Of a stretch of DNA of 64,000 nt, positions 1-10,284 are shown in pieces. Position 1 is the stretch's first letter. Each line of letters starts with the position of its first letter. The notes below the pieces were generated by a model. The model saw only the letters and a program-made list of their open reading frames with translations, searched no databases and was not told the origin of the DNA. Source of the DNA: Limnomonas spitsbergensis (taxonomy: Eukaryota; Chlorophyta; Chlorophyceae; Chlamydomonadales); assembly GCA_037349105.1 (NCBI GenBank), contig JAYJMM010000099.1, positions 682,001 through 746,000 on the forward strand, in the 5' to 3' direction. The position numbers and the translations under genes were made by a program.

Positions 1-1479
1 TATGCAACACCCGGCAACTATTCTTCCCCCCCCCCCCTCAAAATATAAAAATTTCCAATGGGCCATGAGGTCAGTGATGGGTGGTACAAGGTATTCTCTT
101 TGGATGTTTTCGCGCCTGTGGCAAGGGGCCTGTCACTTAGGGGGTCGGAGTCCCCCGACAACCGCAGTCAACCCTTGGGATGGAGTAATTCCACATGAAA
201 AGTTGTACTGGCGTCCAGGACTTTAGCTTGTTAATACGGAAGGAAAGTTCGATTTTTTCCCCGTTGAACATTTTGCGCGGAGAGGCTCCCGTCCCGCCAG
301 AAACCCCTTGTTTGAAGGGACTCGTCCGACCTCCAAGTGACAGGCCCCTTCCTGTGGCACACTTTTCGAAGATTTCAGAGCCCAACAAAAATAGCAAACA
401 TCACCTTACTCTAACAAACACTACCGTAGGGTGGGTTTTATACCTTGTAGGATAGGAAAGTAAGTTTGGTTCCTCTCTGAAAACCACTTGAACATTTGGC
501 TAGAGCCAGGAAGGGGCCGGAAGGAAGCGTTCCCTAGCAAACATAAACAACGTATTTTTTATCTGAGCGACTGGAGCAGAAAATAACACACATAAAGTAA
601 TGTCTACTGCTGCTCTTGCTCCTGCTGAGCCCTGGCCTGGTGCCTCTAACCCGCTCGTCCACGCTGCCATGCCGGATCCCGGAAACTGCTGCAGCCTCGG
701 CTTTCCCATCGGCACTTGGGGCAGCCTAGCAATCAAGTGGCAGCTGTTTCTGCTGCTTCTGCTATTGCTGCCAGTCTCTGATCCCTTTGCGCTTGCTGGT
801 GAGCCGTGAGAATAGGGACTATTTCGTCATATGCTTGCCTACCAAGTAGCCATGCCGCCCCGTGCGGGGAGGGGGGCGTGTACAATATCACTCGCCATGG
901 TCATACGCGATATGCAAAGACAGGCTGCAAGATGCGGCGCAAAGCCTATTCCACACCATTTTATTCACAAACATTTTCCCAATTTGGAACGCTCAAATAG
1001 GATTGTCAACAGTGGTGTCAACTTATGAAACCATTAGTGGCACCAAATAGTAGTGACAGTATGGTAGGCATAAGGTACCCCCCCACATTGGTGTTTTGGG
1101 CCTACCCGCTAGCTCAAGCTGAAATTGCCCTGCACTTCTAGCAGACAATCAGGGTCGAGGGTTAAGGGTTCAAAGGGTGGTTGCGTCACCTTAGCATGGT
1201 CGCACACTCAGTCCGGCTTAATCTGTGCCGTAATATGCCATATCTTGCCTCCGTATCCTGCTGCGTTGTTGCTGTAATCCATCCTAACCTTTGCCATATA
1301 TTGCCATATCGTGTTACCATGCACATTCGTAGCAAAAACAATCCGTGTGTCTGAAATGGCCGCTGGCTAGTTGGCTGGCTCCCTTGCCAGATCACCCACA
1401 CACTTGGAAAACAGCAGCTGACCTCCTTTTTATTTGCTAGTTTGCCATCAGTATCAGCTGGGCGGCATGGCGCACAGAC
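1..1479. other. No supported gene
   Basis: Only short open frames in several directions, none with a domain I recognise. A C-rich run lies near position 30. A possible but unconvincing minus-strand exon lies at about 600-760. The DNA is unique-looking and non-repetitive at the scale I can read. Confidence 0.4.
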
Positions 1480-1575
1480 CTGATGTGGGTATGAGGCTCA
1501 TCACGACGGCATTGGGAGCGAACCATGTGTGGTTCAAATTCGAATATCCATGCACGCAGCTGCACGTTCAAAATA
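1480..1575 (-). pseudogene. Diverged copy of the CHASE-like exon
   Basis: On the minus strand this stretch ends with a peptide APNAVVMSLIPTSG directly before a GT donor (GTCTGTG). The exon at 1816-1952 ends PNGIVMSLIPITG before the same donor sequence. The two are therefore copies of one exon about 340 bp apart. Upstream of the shared end the similarity fades quickly and I cannot place an acceptor, so this copy may be dead or a second repeat of the exon. Orientation and order are the same in both copies. Confidence 0.4.
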
Positions 1576-1815
1576 TCACAACATCCAGCCATCCAATCAA
1601 CAGCCGTGAAAGGGTGTGGGATCTCAACAGATTAACACAATCCACAAACCTGCTACGGGTATCAACACGGTATCAATAGACAATCACAAAACCCTAACCC
1701 ACCAACCTGATAACGCCATACGAGTATCAACATACAATCACAAATCATAACCCACATCAATAAATAAACTATTGATGTACTGATGGACAGAAGATAAAAA
1801 CCACAACCCACAGAC

Positions 1816-1952
1816 CTGTTATGGGTATGAGGCTCATAACGATGCCATTTGGAACCAGGTGCACGTTGAAGATTGCCTCTGACTGCTGAAACACGTCGTA
1901 GGCCACGCGGTAAAAGGTGTCGTTCAAGGAAGTCCAGTTGTAGGGGTCCTGT
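1816..1952 (-). CDS. Internal exon, CHASE-like sensor domain
   Basis: The 137-nt exon is bounded by a pyrimidine-containing acceptor (ACTGTTGCAG at 1953-1962) and a GT donor at 1814-1815. It starts and ends inside codons, leaving a 45-codon open core. The peptide has an aromatic-rich start (DPYNWTSLNDTFYRVAYDVF) and ends NVHLVPNGIVMSLIPITG. That pattern resembles the CHASE ligand-binding domain, where a conserved segment of the form 'LAP.GVV..IYP..GN' occurs. CHASE domains sit outside the membrane in receptor histidine kinases and nucleotide cyclases. The rest of the gene is not visible here; the next exon should lie at lower coordinates. The domain call is by eye and could be wrong; the exon itself is fairly well supported. 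Confidence 0.45.
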
Positions 1953-2229
1953 CTGCAACAGTTAACAAGAGTGACCAAGGGTGGAGAAGGGTGAATGAAG
2001 AGGTATAAATGACATGACGGGTGGAGGGGGGGGTAGAAGGGAAAATAAGAGAGGGTACAAGCCACAATACGGGTGGAGAGGAGGAGGAGGAGGGTTGCAC
2101 CCGTCACTCTCCATGTACAAGGAGAGTGAGGGGTGAAAGAGTAGAAGGTGATAGGGTGAAGGGTTGGAAGTGTGAATTGTGGAGTATGAAGTGTGGAAAC
2201 TAAAATACCAAAATCAGATTTAAGCCGAT

Positions 2230-2420
2230 TGCTCCTATATGAGAAAACCATCCATTTCCTGAGGCACCACGCAATGGATTTCCAAGAGCCAAACCAAGTA
2301 CTCGAGCAATTGATTTCCTAAGGCTGCAACTCAATTGGTTTCCTCAGGCATCACTTCATGGATTTCCTCAGCCACCACCTCCTTGATTTGTTCAGGCACC
2401 ACATCATTGATTTGATCATA
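2230..2420. repeat. Degenerate ~30-bp tandem repeat
   Basis: About six diverged copies of a unit built around GATTTCCTCAGGCACCAC, drifting between copies. No coding frame follows the period. Confidence 0.6.
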
Positions 2421-2814
2421 CGCTTTCGGGTGGGATTCTGATAATAGTGTGTCTTAGCTAGAGGGGTGTCGTGGCGGGGTATCTGTTTTTGTGCCGACCT
2501 TAATCAAACTTGTACGCATGAGTTATTGCGGCCGTGTGAGTGCTTGTTGGCCGTATGCCTTTCCTGTTCTTGCTCACCATTCTCAGCTGCCGGCGACGAG
2601 GGCCACACGCGCACCCAGGCTGTCTTCTTGTATTAGCGTCTCAGGTTTTCTAGGGCTGGGCGGTCGGCCTCACACCTTAATACGTCACAGAAAGAGAAAA
2701 ATCACCCCCTCATTGCTTTCCTCATCCACCCCCTCATTGATTCCCATGTTCCCTACTTGATGAGTGTCGCAATGGTGATGCAAGGGTTGAGCGCTGCACT
2801 AAGGACAGACTTGA
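2421..2814. other. No supported gene
   Basis: A plus-strand frame of 89 codons (2491-2760) has no recognisable motif. Toward the end CCCCCTCATTGATT-like words repeat twice. Nothing else is visible. Confidence 0.4.
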
Positions 2815-3060
2815 CGTTCAGCGCCTTCCCGCTGGCTGCCGTCATGGTGGTCTCCCTACGCAAGCACCAAGGAAGAGGAGACAAGGATGATGCCACAAGG
2901 GTGATGCAATAAGTGTGAGGGGATCAGATTGAGGTTCGACGCCTTCCTGCTGGCTGCCGTCATGGTCATGACCCTACGCAAGCACCAAGGAAGAGGATAT
3001 AAGAGTGTGGGGGCCGACTTGACGTGCAACGCCATCCTGTTGGCTGCCATCATGACCAGC
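2815..3060. repeat. ~115-bp direct repeat, 2-3 diverged copies
   Basis: The words CTGGCTGCCGTCATGG and CTACGCAAGCACCAAGGAAG recur at about 2830-2875 and 2948-2990, with a shorter third copy near 3038. This block leads straight into the telomere-motif satellite. Both share the GGATGATGCAACAA word. Confidence 0.6.
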
Positions 3061-3680
3061 AATTTGATAGATGCAACAAGGATGATGCAACAAACCCTTA
3101 ACCCCAAGGATGACGCAACAAAGATGATGCATCAAACCCTTAACCCTAAACCCCAAGGATGATGCAACAAACCCTAAACCCTAAACCCCAAGGATGATGC
3201 AACAGACCCTTAACCCCAAGGATGATGCAACAAACCCTAAACCCTTAATTCCAAGGATGATGCAACAAACCCTTAACCCCAGGGATGATGCAACAAACCC
3301 TAAACCCTAAACCCCAAGGATGATGCAACATACCCGTAACCCCAAGGATGATGCAACAAACCCTAAACCCTAAAACCCAAGGATGATGCAACAAACCCTA
3401 AACCCAAAGGATGATGCAACAAACCCTTAACCCTTAACTCCAAGGATGATGCAACAAACCCTTAACCCCAGGGATGATGCAACAAACCCTTAACCCCAGG
3501 GATGATGCAACAAACCCTTAACCCTAAACCCCAAGGATGATGCGACATACCCGCAACCCAAAACCCCAAGGATGATGCAATAAACCCTTAACCCTAAACC
3601 CCAAGAATGATGCAACAAGGATGATGCAACAAACCCTAAACCCCAAGGATAATGCAACAAGGGTGATGCAGCAAGGGTGA
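3060..3680. repeat. Satellite carrying CCCTAAA telomere-type motifs
   Basis: Roughly 20 irregular units alternate AAGGATGATGCAACAAA with one to three CCCTAAA / CCCTTAACC words. CCCTAAA is the plant-type telomere repeat, also used by some green algae. Here it is diluted by non-telomeric spacer and lies inside the sequence, so this is an interstitial telomere-like satellite and not a chromosome end. Further CCCTAAA variants (CCTTAACC, CCGTAACC) show decay. Confidence 0.75.
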
Positions 3681-4907
3681 GAGGGCTTGGCTTTCAGCTC
3701 ATTCAAGCTGGCCGCTGTATAGATGTCATGACCAGGGTGAGGCAACATGGGTGACTAATACGGGTGGTCGCCGTCATGACCAGGGTAATGCAACAAGGGT
3801 GGGACAAAAAGTGGGACAAAAGTGCCCTAAAGCAGCCAACGGCCCTGTGGGTCTTCCATTGCCAAGTTGGGCTTATTAAAGGGCATTACGGACTATCTTT
3901 GGGGGGGCTTTGAGGGGCCACCATTGGGCCCAAGAGGACTATGCGGACTATGTGGACCAAACCTTCGATCGGATATAGATGGAGGTCCCAGCTGTAGGCC
4001 CCCTGTGACAGCAGGCCACCAGGCCATAGGCTGGGATGTAGCTAAATTGTAGCCAAAGTGTGGTACAATGTATGCAGTACTACAGACACTGAGACACAAC
4101 TCGCTTGCTGACTGCTAGCCCAGATGCTGCGTTATAACTCAATTGTAGGCTGAATTGTAGTTGAATTCAGTTGAACTGCACAGACGTAAACAACGGTACC
4201 GACTAGCAACTAAAAAATGCATTTTCTACTCGACCATCTGTGATCAAGCCCAGTTGTAGCTGAATAGCAGCGGAATTGCAGCTGAATAGCAGCTGAATAG
4301 CACAACAAAAACATTGATACCGACCCCCCACTAAAACTTACTTGCGGACTGTTACTTCGTTGTCTGCGGATGCCACGACCCCCCACAGACCTGCGGAAGG
4401 GAGGGAAGGGTGCTGGACATTTGGTGGACACTTGGTCCCCAATCGGCACAGGCGCACAGCAATGGTTTCCCAGCGGCCTGTCAAACGGCGTCTGTGACAT
4501 TTAAATAAAATTATACCAAAACTGGTGCAGTGCAGTGCTGGCCCGCTGCGATCCCCTGCCATGGCAGATTCAATGAGCGAGGCATCCCCATGCAGGCTGT
4601 GATTCCTGCCTAGCTGAGACATCACAACACGCGACGCAGCCTGCCTGCCTGGCACAAGGGAAAGCAGTGGTGCAGGGCTGGCCCGCTGTGTCCTTCTACA
4701 ATGGCAGATTGACTGAGGCCCCGCCATGCGGGCCATGATCTCTCCTCAGTCCCTGGCTGAGACAGGACAGCACAAGACGCCTACATGCTTACCTGGAACA
4801 GGGGGAGACATACAAGAGCTGGCCGGTGCAAGACATCAACCTCTAGATTACACATAATGGTCATTAACCTTGGGTTTAAATTGCATCAAACCAGGGTTCG
4901 AAAAAAA
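3681..4907. other. No supported gene; TGCAGCTGAA-type words
   Basis: Short open frames only. Around 4130-4310 there is a loose cluster of AATTGTAGCTGAAT / GCAGCTGAATAGC words. They resemble the core of the 25-bp satellite at 35.9-36.8 kb and may be old relatives of it. At 4520-4700 two copies of CAGTGC(A)GGGCTGGCCCGCTG lie about 150 bp apart. Confidence 0.4.
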
Positions 4908-5366
4908 GCAGCATTCAGGATCCAGTTGCAGCATTCAGGATTTAGATGCAGCATTCAGGATCTAGTTGCAGCATTCAGGATCCAGTTGCAGCATTCAGGA
5001 TCTAGTTGCAGCATTCAGGATCCAGTTGCAGCATTCAGGATCCAGTTGCAGCATTCAGGATCCAGATGCAGTATTCAGGATCCAGTTGCAGCATTCAGGA
5101 TCCAGTTGCAGCATTCAGGATCCCGATGCAGCATTCGGGATCCAGTTGCAGCATTCAGGATCCTGAGGCGGCAATCAGAATCCAGATGCAACATTCAGGA
5201 TTTAGATGCAGCATTCAGTATCCAGTTGCAGCAGTCAGGATCCAGTTGCAGCAGTCAGGATCCAGATGCAACATTCAGGATCCAGATGCAACATTCGGGA
5301 TCCAGTTGCAGCATTCAGGATCCAGATGCAGCATTCAGGATCCAGGTGTGGCATTCGGGATCTGGA
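4908..5366. repeat. 20-bp minisatellite, ~23 copies
   Basis: The unit is GCAGCATTCAGGATCCAGTT with mostly single-base changes. Twenty is not a multiple of three, so each frame cycles through all three readings and gives a 20-residue peptide repeat. Plus-strand frames 4785-5384, 4966-5166 and 5006-5380 all stay open through the array. I treat this openness as a by-product of a stop-free unit, not evidence of a gene. Confidence 0.9.
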
Positions 5367-5439
5367 TACACCCCTTTTGAATAAGGAATTTATTTCCTGC
5401 CCCCCTTCAAACCCCCTCTCCTGGGTGGATAATAGATTT

Positions 5440-5440
<1 letters not shown>

Positions 5441-5475
<35 letters not shown>
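5441..5475. repeat. (CA)n microsatellite
   Basis: About 17 uninterrupted CA dinucleotides. Confidence 0.98.
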
Positions 5476-5476
<1 letters not shown>

Positions 5477-5495
5477 ATGCCCACCTAGTGACATT

Positions 5496-5570
5496 GCCAC
5501 TAGGCAGAAGCACAGAGCAGCAGCAATCCACCACGGCTTCGTCATCAGCGCCTGTATGGACACATGTGAG
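5496..5570 (-). repeat. Dispersed segment with KPWWIAAALC peptide, copy 1
   Basis: The minus strand encodes a short peptide SIQALMTKPWWIAAALCFCL, nearly the same as one on the plus strand at 37371-37448. Both copies have the same preceding GTGTCCATACAGGCG word, which would make a reasonable splice acceptor. The peptide is hydrophobic and would pass as a signal peptide or membrane anchor. No longer reading frame is attached, so it could be a duplicated first or internal exon or part of an unknown mobile element. Confidence 0.5.
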
Positions 5571-5679
5571 GAGTTAGTCATATTTCCTGTTTTGATCCAT
5601 GTTCAGATAGCATTTTCGAATTTCATGCTCCGCTTTTTATAACAGCCGTTCGGGCAGGACGATTCAGAGAGGGCTACAG

Positions 5680-6204
5680 GAGAGAGCTTTGCTTGCCCAG
5701 GCTGCATGCATGCCATGCACAGCAAAAAGACACTTAGAAGCAAGACATCGCTGTGGCAGCAAAATGTCGCTTATTCTGTGTGCATCGAGGGTTTTGGTAG
5801 CCCAAGTAACAATGGCCCTGTACAGTGGGGCGTCTAATGCGCACGTTGTGTGTAAACCGGAGCAGTGTAGGAGTTTACAAACAAATAAGAATACGAGCAT
5901 TCTCTTCACAAGGCATGAGGCATTTCCGCAGTTGCCATGCGGTGTTCGCGATTCCTACTGCCTACCACCAAGACCCCTACCAGGCAGTGGCAATTACGCG
6001 TGGCAACATAATCGCACTGGCACACAGCAAGGGCTATGGCGCTACCCAGTGATTGGATTGATCGACCTACCAAGGATACCATCCCTCCCCTCCTTATTGA
6101 CACGCACCCGGTACTTGCTGGAGAACCAGGTGTGCTTCGCTATGAGCGGCTCTGACAGGTCGTCCTCGCCAGGATTCACTTTCGTGTCCAAAGCAGAGCG
6201 CGAC
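5680..6204 (-). repeat. Inverted long duplication, arm 1, with exon-like block
   Basis: The minus strand is similar along its length to the plus strand at about 34090-34660, with point changes and an insertion of about 110 bp in the second arm. At its upstream end is a well conserved open block (about 6071-6204) with peptide EDDLSEPLIAKHTWFSSKYR. It ends at a GTAGGT donor (6065-6070). The rest (GCCATAGCCCTTGCTGTGTG and beyond) is non-coding in both arms. I do not recognise the peptide. It could be an exon of a duplicated gene or part of a mobile element. Confidence 0.6.
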
Positions 6205-6474
6205 ATAGGCTCGGGATGACCCGTTTCCTACACGCAGACTGCTGCGCAGTAATGAATTTCAGCAAGTTGAGCAATCGTCGTATTTGAAAAGGGCTGAAGG
6301 ATTGCACTACATGACGTAAAATGTAAAGGGCTTCCGAGACTACGAATTCAAAAGTAGATTTTGCCACGATTCGGCGTTATTACGACAGTTAGCTAAGCTA
6401 CGTTTCCGAGATATACCCGAGTGACTGAAAGAAAGGAAGGAACGGAAAGGGATAGCTGACCGATTTCAGTTGAA

Positions 6475-6690
6475 GTATGGGGCTTTAAAGTATGGGGCTT
6501 TAACACCAGCTGGGTGCGGCACCTACGCTGCAAATAACACCAGCTGGGTGCGGCACCTACGCTGCAGAAAATGAAAACCAATCCAGGTTGAAGGTCCTAT
6601 GATGTCGGAGCACCACGTGCCAGACCAAGGTCTTTTAACACCAGTCCGAGGCGGCACGTACCCTGCAAAAATAAAATCGATATAGGTTGA
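6475..6690. repeat. CACCAGC...GGCGGCACCTACG repeat cluster
   Basis: ACACCAGCTGGGTGCGGCAC occurs twice head to tail at about 6500 and 6536. A related unit (GGTTGAAGGTCC ... AACACCAGTCCGAGGCGGCA) follows at about 6584-6680. A further copy sits at 7893-7992, just upstream of the LINE ORF1. No protein is encoded. They may be 5' monomers or tails of the same element family. Confidence 0.6.
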
Positions 6691-7892
6691 AGGTCCGCAG
6701 AATGTCGTGAGCGGGCTATCCTACCAACCTGGATAGAGCTGCTGTGGGTCGAGCGGTTCTCACGCCTCCTGCTTCGGTGGAGGAGTAGTCAAGTCAAACA
6801 GGGTGAAGCAGCACTGAGGCAAGCCAAGGGCTTCGTGGCCAAGCTTTGCATTTATTCAGCACTCTTCAGACGTATGGTGTCATCCTTTATATTTTGATTT
6901 TTTAGGGAACTCCTGTGTGGGCCGTTTGTGCCCGGTTCATTGATCTGAGCCCTTCTTAATGCCCGGTAACAAAAGAGTATACAGCTTAAGAAACGTAAGT
7001 AGTATAGAATTGTGGGATATCCGTTACCTGGGTTATTGGTGGCTTGTTTCATCTATTTCTGGTACCACCTGTGCCATTATACTTGTGTAGTTTTAATCTT
7101 GTAGCTATAGATCGCCACTCCTTGTAATTTTGCCTGCCACTCACGGAACTTAGGAATTCTGCTCAGAAAGGACCGACAATAGCCCAGTCCTATCTGTACC
7201 AGTGCCGACAAACACACTGTTTATTAAATTCCTCATGCTCTTTAATTCTGAATGCCAGTCACAGCCCTGGGGCAAAAGCAGTACAGGCAAACATAGTTCA
7301 CGAGGGAATCTCTCATCAGACGCCTTCAGGGCAGATTTCATAGCAGTCTCGTTGAAGTTCAAATATCCCTTGATCCACAAGAATGCCGATAACCTGGCCA
7401 GCAGCAGCAGCTGCTGGACCTACTTGCCACAATCACATCCGCTCTTGATGTCTGCGTGACAGCATGATGCAGCATGCGCAAGGTCAGGCAGACCACTCCA
7501 AAAACGTGAGCCAGGTCATCGAGATTGGTTAGTGCTGCTTCCCCCCTGCTCATTAGGACTCCTCCACCTTCTTGATGTCTGCGCATGCACATGATGCAGA
7601 ACAGGAATCGGTTGGATGCCACTGTTTACGTAAGGGTGTTTCAGCCACAACCTGGTCTACTGACAGTAGGGCTTAATGCAGCAGGCACAGCAGCTCCTTG
7701 GGATACCGGCTGGTCAAGGTTCCCATCGGCCCTGGTGGCTGCCCGATTTGCGCACTATCAGACACCGTGATGCAGTGCAAAATAGTTGGGATGCAGATCA
7801 TAACTGGCAAAAGGAAACTGCCCAGGTGTTGTGGCTGGCAGCTTTACGTGAAATAGCGTGGAGCTTAACCTACCTGGCTAGCCTTTCTTTCT
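6691..7892. other. No supported gene
   Basis: Several open frames of 60-100 codons overlap on both strands (for example 7150-7380 and 7359-7622, minus) without recognisable motifs or splice-phase support. A TTTCTTTCTTTCTTG run lies near 7885. Confidence 0.35.
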
Positions 7893-7992
7893 TTCTTGAA
7901 GGTCCTATGGGGCCGGAGGATGAGGTGCCAGACCAATATATTTTAACACCAGCCCGAGGCGGCACCTACGCTGCAAAAGAGGAAATATAGGT
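7893..7992. repeat. Dispersed repeat unit upstream of LINE ORF1
   Basis: This is the same unit as at 6584-6680: TTGAAGGTCCTATG, then GGTGCCAGACCAA, then TTTTAACACCAGCCCGAGG. It ends 60 bp before the ORF1 start codon. A promoter-monomer role in the LINE 5' UTR is possible but only inferred from position. Confidence 0.5.
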
Positions 7993-8054
7993 TTTCTGAA
8001 GAGCAAGCATGTGTAGGACCTAACGATATAACAATATAACCACAGTTTAACTCA

Positions 8055-9253
8055 ATGCCCAATCATTTATCGCACGAATTTGACGACTTCAGCCCGCAGC
8101 AGAAATTTAAAGTTCCCACGGGCAGCAGCGCAGGCACTGGCAGGAGATCAAGACGGAAGGAACAGCAGCAGCATTTGCGATTTTATGATCATGGCGAGGT
8201 ATGTCATCAAGGAGACGAGCCCTCTGTGGCGGCGATGGATGTGGATCTACATGACGAGGGAGGAACTCAGCGTTGGAAGGGCCAACATCTAGTCCTCGAC
8301 CAGAGATTGGTTGCGCTGGAGGAGCTAGTCGGGCATCTGCGAGGGACAAACGAGCTGCTAGGACAGAGGATCAAGTGGCTGGAGGGGCAGAATGTGGCGG
8401 TGCGTCCCATGGTGGAGCTATTCTCCCAGAAAAACGACGAGTTGATGCTTCAGATGCACGCAACAAAATGCTTTGAATTAAAAAAGGAGTTCGTGGAGCT
8501 CGAGAAGAAGGTTTCTACGTGGGTGAAGGAAGTCGTTGAGCCATCTTTCCTGATCATTCGTGATGATGTAGCGGGACTGAAGGCTAGCATGAGCGTGCTG
8601 AACGGCAGGGATGTCGTGATAGCTGCGATGCAGAAGGAGCATGTCAATGTGAAGGCAGTTTTGAAGAAGATGGTGTCAGAAGCAACATTGGCAGCAGCAA
8701 CAGCAGGAACAACACTGATGGTAGAAACCGAACGATCTAACGGCAGCAGCGTCAACAACAACAACAACACAGAGCGTCAGGCAGCAGCCCCGGCGGTTGC
8801 ACATCGTGCGGCGGTGGCACCAGCATGGGTGCCAACGGCATTGCTCCGCTAGCCATGCATGACAACAGGGATTCCAGCTTCGTGATATCTGGCCTGCCAG
8901 AGGGTGGTCTGGGGGAAGACTGTGCGGCTCTGGTGTGTGAGACAGTGTGCAAGCTCATGGGTATCACTATCAATGTCAACAGCGCCTTTCGGATGGGCAA
9001 GCCGGATCCCAACAACAAGTTCATGCGGAAGATCAAGTTCCGCGTGGGCAATCGCAGCGAGGCCGAGAGCATAGTGTATGGGAGGATTCAGTTGGCAGGC
9101 AAGGGTGTCACCATCTGGGATGATATGTCCCCTGCAGAGTTGTCGGCACGGCATGAGCTCTGGCCCAAGTTCCAGTTTGCCAAGGAGATGAAGTTGAGGG
9201 TGTTTTTCACGCGTGCTCGGCTCTTTGTCGATGGGGTGGAGGTGGCCGCATGA
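8055..9253 (+). pseudogene. LINE ORF1-like RNA-binding protein, frameshifted
   Basis: Two overlapping frames make one L1-ORF1-like protein. The first (8055-8852, 265 codons) is hydrophilic with a long heptad-rich, coiled-coil-like stretch (residues about 75-165; LVALEELVGHLRGTNELLGQ). The second (open from 8741, ATG at 8825, stop at 9253) has FVISGLPEGG, then FRMGKPDPNN, then a basic segment, then LRVFFTRARLFVDG. This order of coiled coil, RRM-like domain and C-terminal domain is typical of L1-clade ORF1 proteins, which trimerise and coat LINE RNA. The switch lies in an AAC/CAACAA run (8741-8852), a likely slippage site, so it may be a frameshift mutation; a small intron is less likely. No ORF2 follows, so the copy is truncated or separated from its partner. 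The dead ORF2 at 30.8 kb may be of the same class. Confidence 0.7.
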
Positions 9254-9379
9254 GTTTTTGCTTTCATTTGTCAGGCTAAGGGGGAGTCTTGACTTGGGAT
9301 GACTATCACCTTGATTATCACAATTCCCATCTCTGGTCCATGTGTCTGTATCATCGTTTCTGAATCACTAATTTAACAT

Positions 9380-9570
9380 TGAAATGGCTCACTTACAGAA
9401 GTTTCTCACACTCATCTCAATAATTTATACACACAGGTCACACTTTTTAAACATTTAACTCACTTAAGTTATGTGTCACACAGTTTCATACATATTTCAC
9501 ACATTTTAAAACACTTAAACACACTGAAGTTTCGCTTACACATCACACAGTTTTTACACAGACTCATAAA
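9380..9570. repeat. AT-rich degenerate repeat
   Basis: Loosely repeated TCACACAGTTT(C/T)ATACA and ACACTTAAACACACT words, about four copies. It lies directly downstream of the ORF1 block and could belong to its trailing sequence. Confidence 0.5.
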
Positions 9571-9639
9571 ATTTCACTAAAACTTTCTTGTTTCCTTCTC
9601 AATTAGAATCTAACGCTGTCCCTTACGAAACTCACCTGT

Positions 9640-9900
9640 CTTTCCTAGGAGGCGTCCAACCGAACTCTTTTGCACCCACGTCATGTTTTATGGCTGGGGC
9701 TAATCTGCTGCACTATGGGGTTCATTTCCACGCTACTGCTCGGTGGTTGAGTGTTGGTTGCTTGCCCAGGGGGGTCATTGGTTTTCGCTCGCTGTCCTAG
9801 CATATCTAGTGCCTGTACCGGTTTACGGGCACAAGTCCCATGCATCAAATGTGATGCCCCGTTGGACTGTAAAAACTTCACAAAACTTCACTCACAGGTT
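9640..9900 (+). repeat. Dispersed ~245-bp repeat, copy 1
   Basis: It matches the reverse complement of 26645-26885 over its whole length, from TTTTGCACCCACGTCATG to GACTGTAAAAACTTCACAAA. A third short piece (GTGATGCTCTGCTGGACTGT) is at about 10748. Open frames in both full copies share peptide VACPGGSLVFA, but stops and starts differ and I see no known domain. Confidence 0.75.
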
Positions 9901-10284
9901 GAAGGTACTATGATGCTGGATTCTATGTCCCTGTCCCCTCATGAAGGAGGGAGGCGTGGCTGCAGCATGGTCTTGGCTGTGCATGGAAGCCAGAATTTAG
10001 CGTGCTCATCCCTTATTACTTTATTAGGCCCATGCGGCCGATGCGCATAGCCAGGATAGGCTCATGATGCATGCCGGTGTTCGCATCAGCAGTGGAAAGT
10101 GCTGGAGGGTGTGAGGGAGAGGCAAAAGAAGAAGAAGGAGGAGAATAACATGACGAAGATGAGGGAGTTGAATGGGAGCTGAATGGTTGGGAGGGGGGGC
10201 ATGGTTTGAGGGAGGATCACTCCAATCATATAATAATCTTAAAATTAAAAAAAAATAAGAACACTCCAATGGATGCTTTGTTCC

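Noticed and set aside
3060..3680. Possible true telomere
   Set aside because: Heptamers are interrupted by satellite spacer and have ordinary sequence on both sides.
5441..5581. Minus-strand ORF with a CVCVCV run
   Set aside because: The run is the (CA)n microsatellite; only the KPWWIAAALC part recurs elsewhere.
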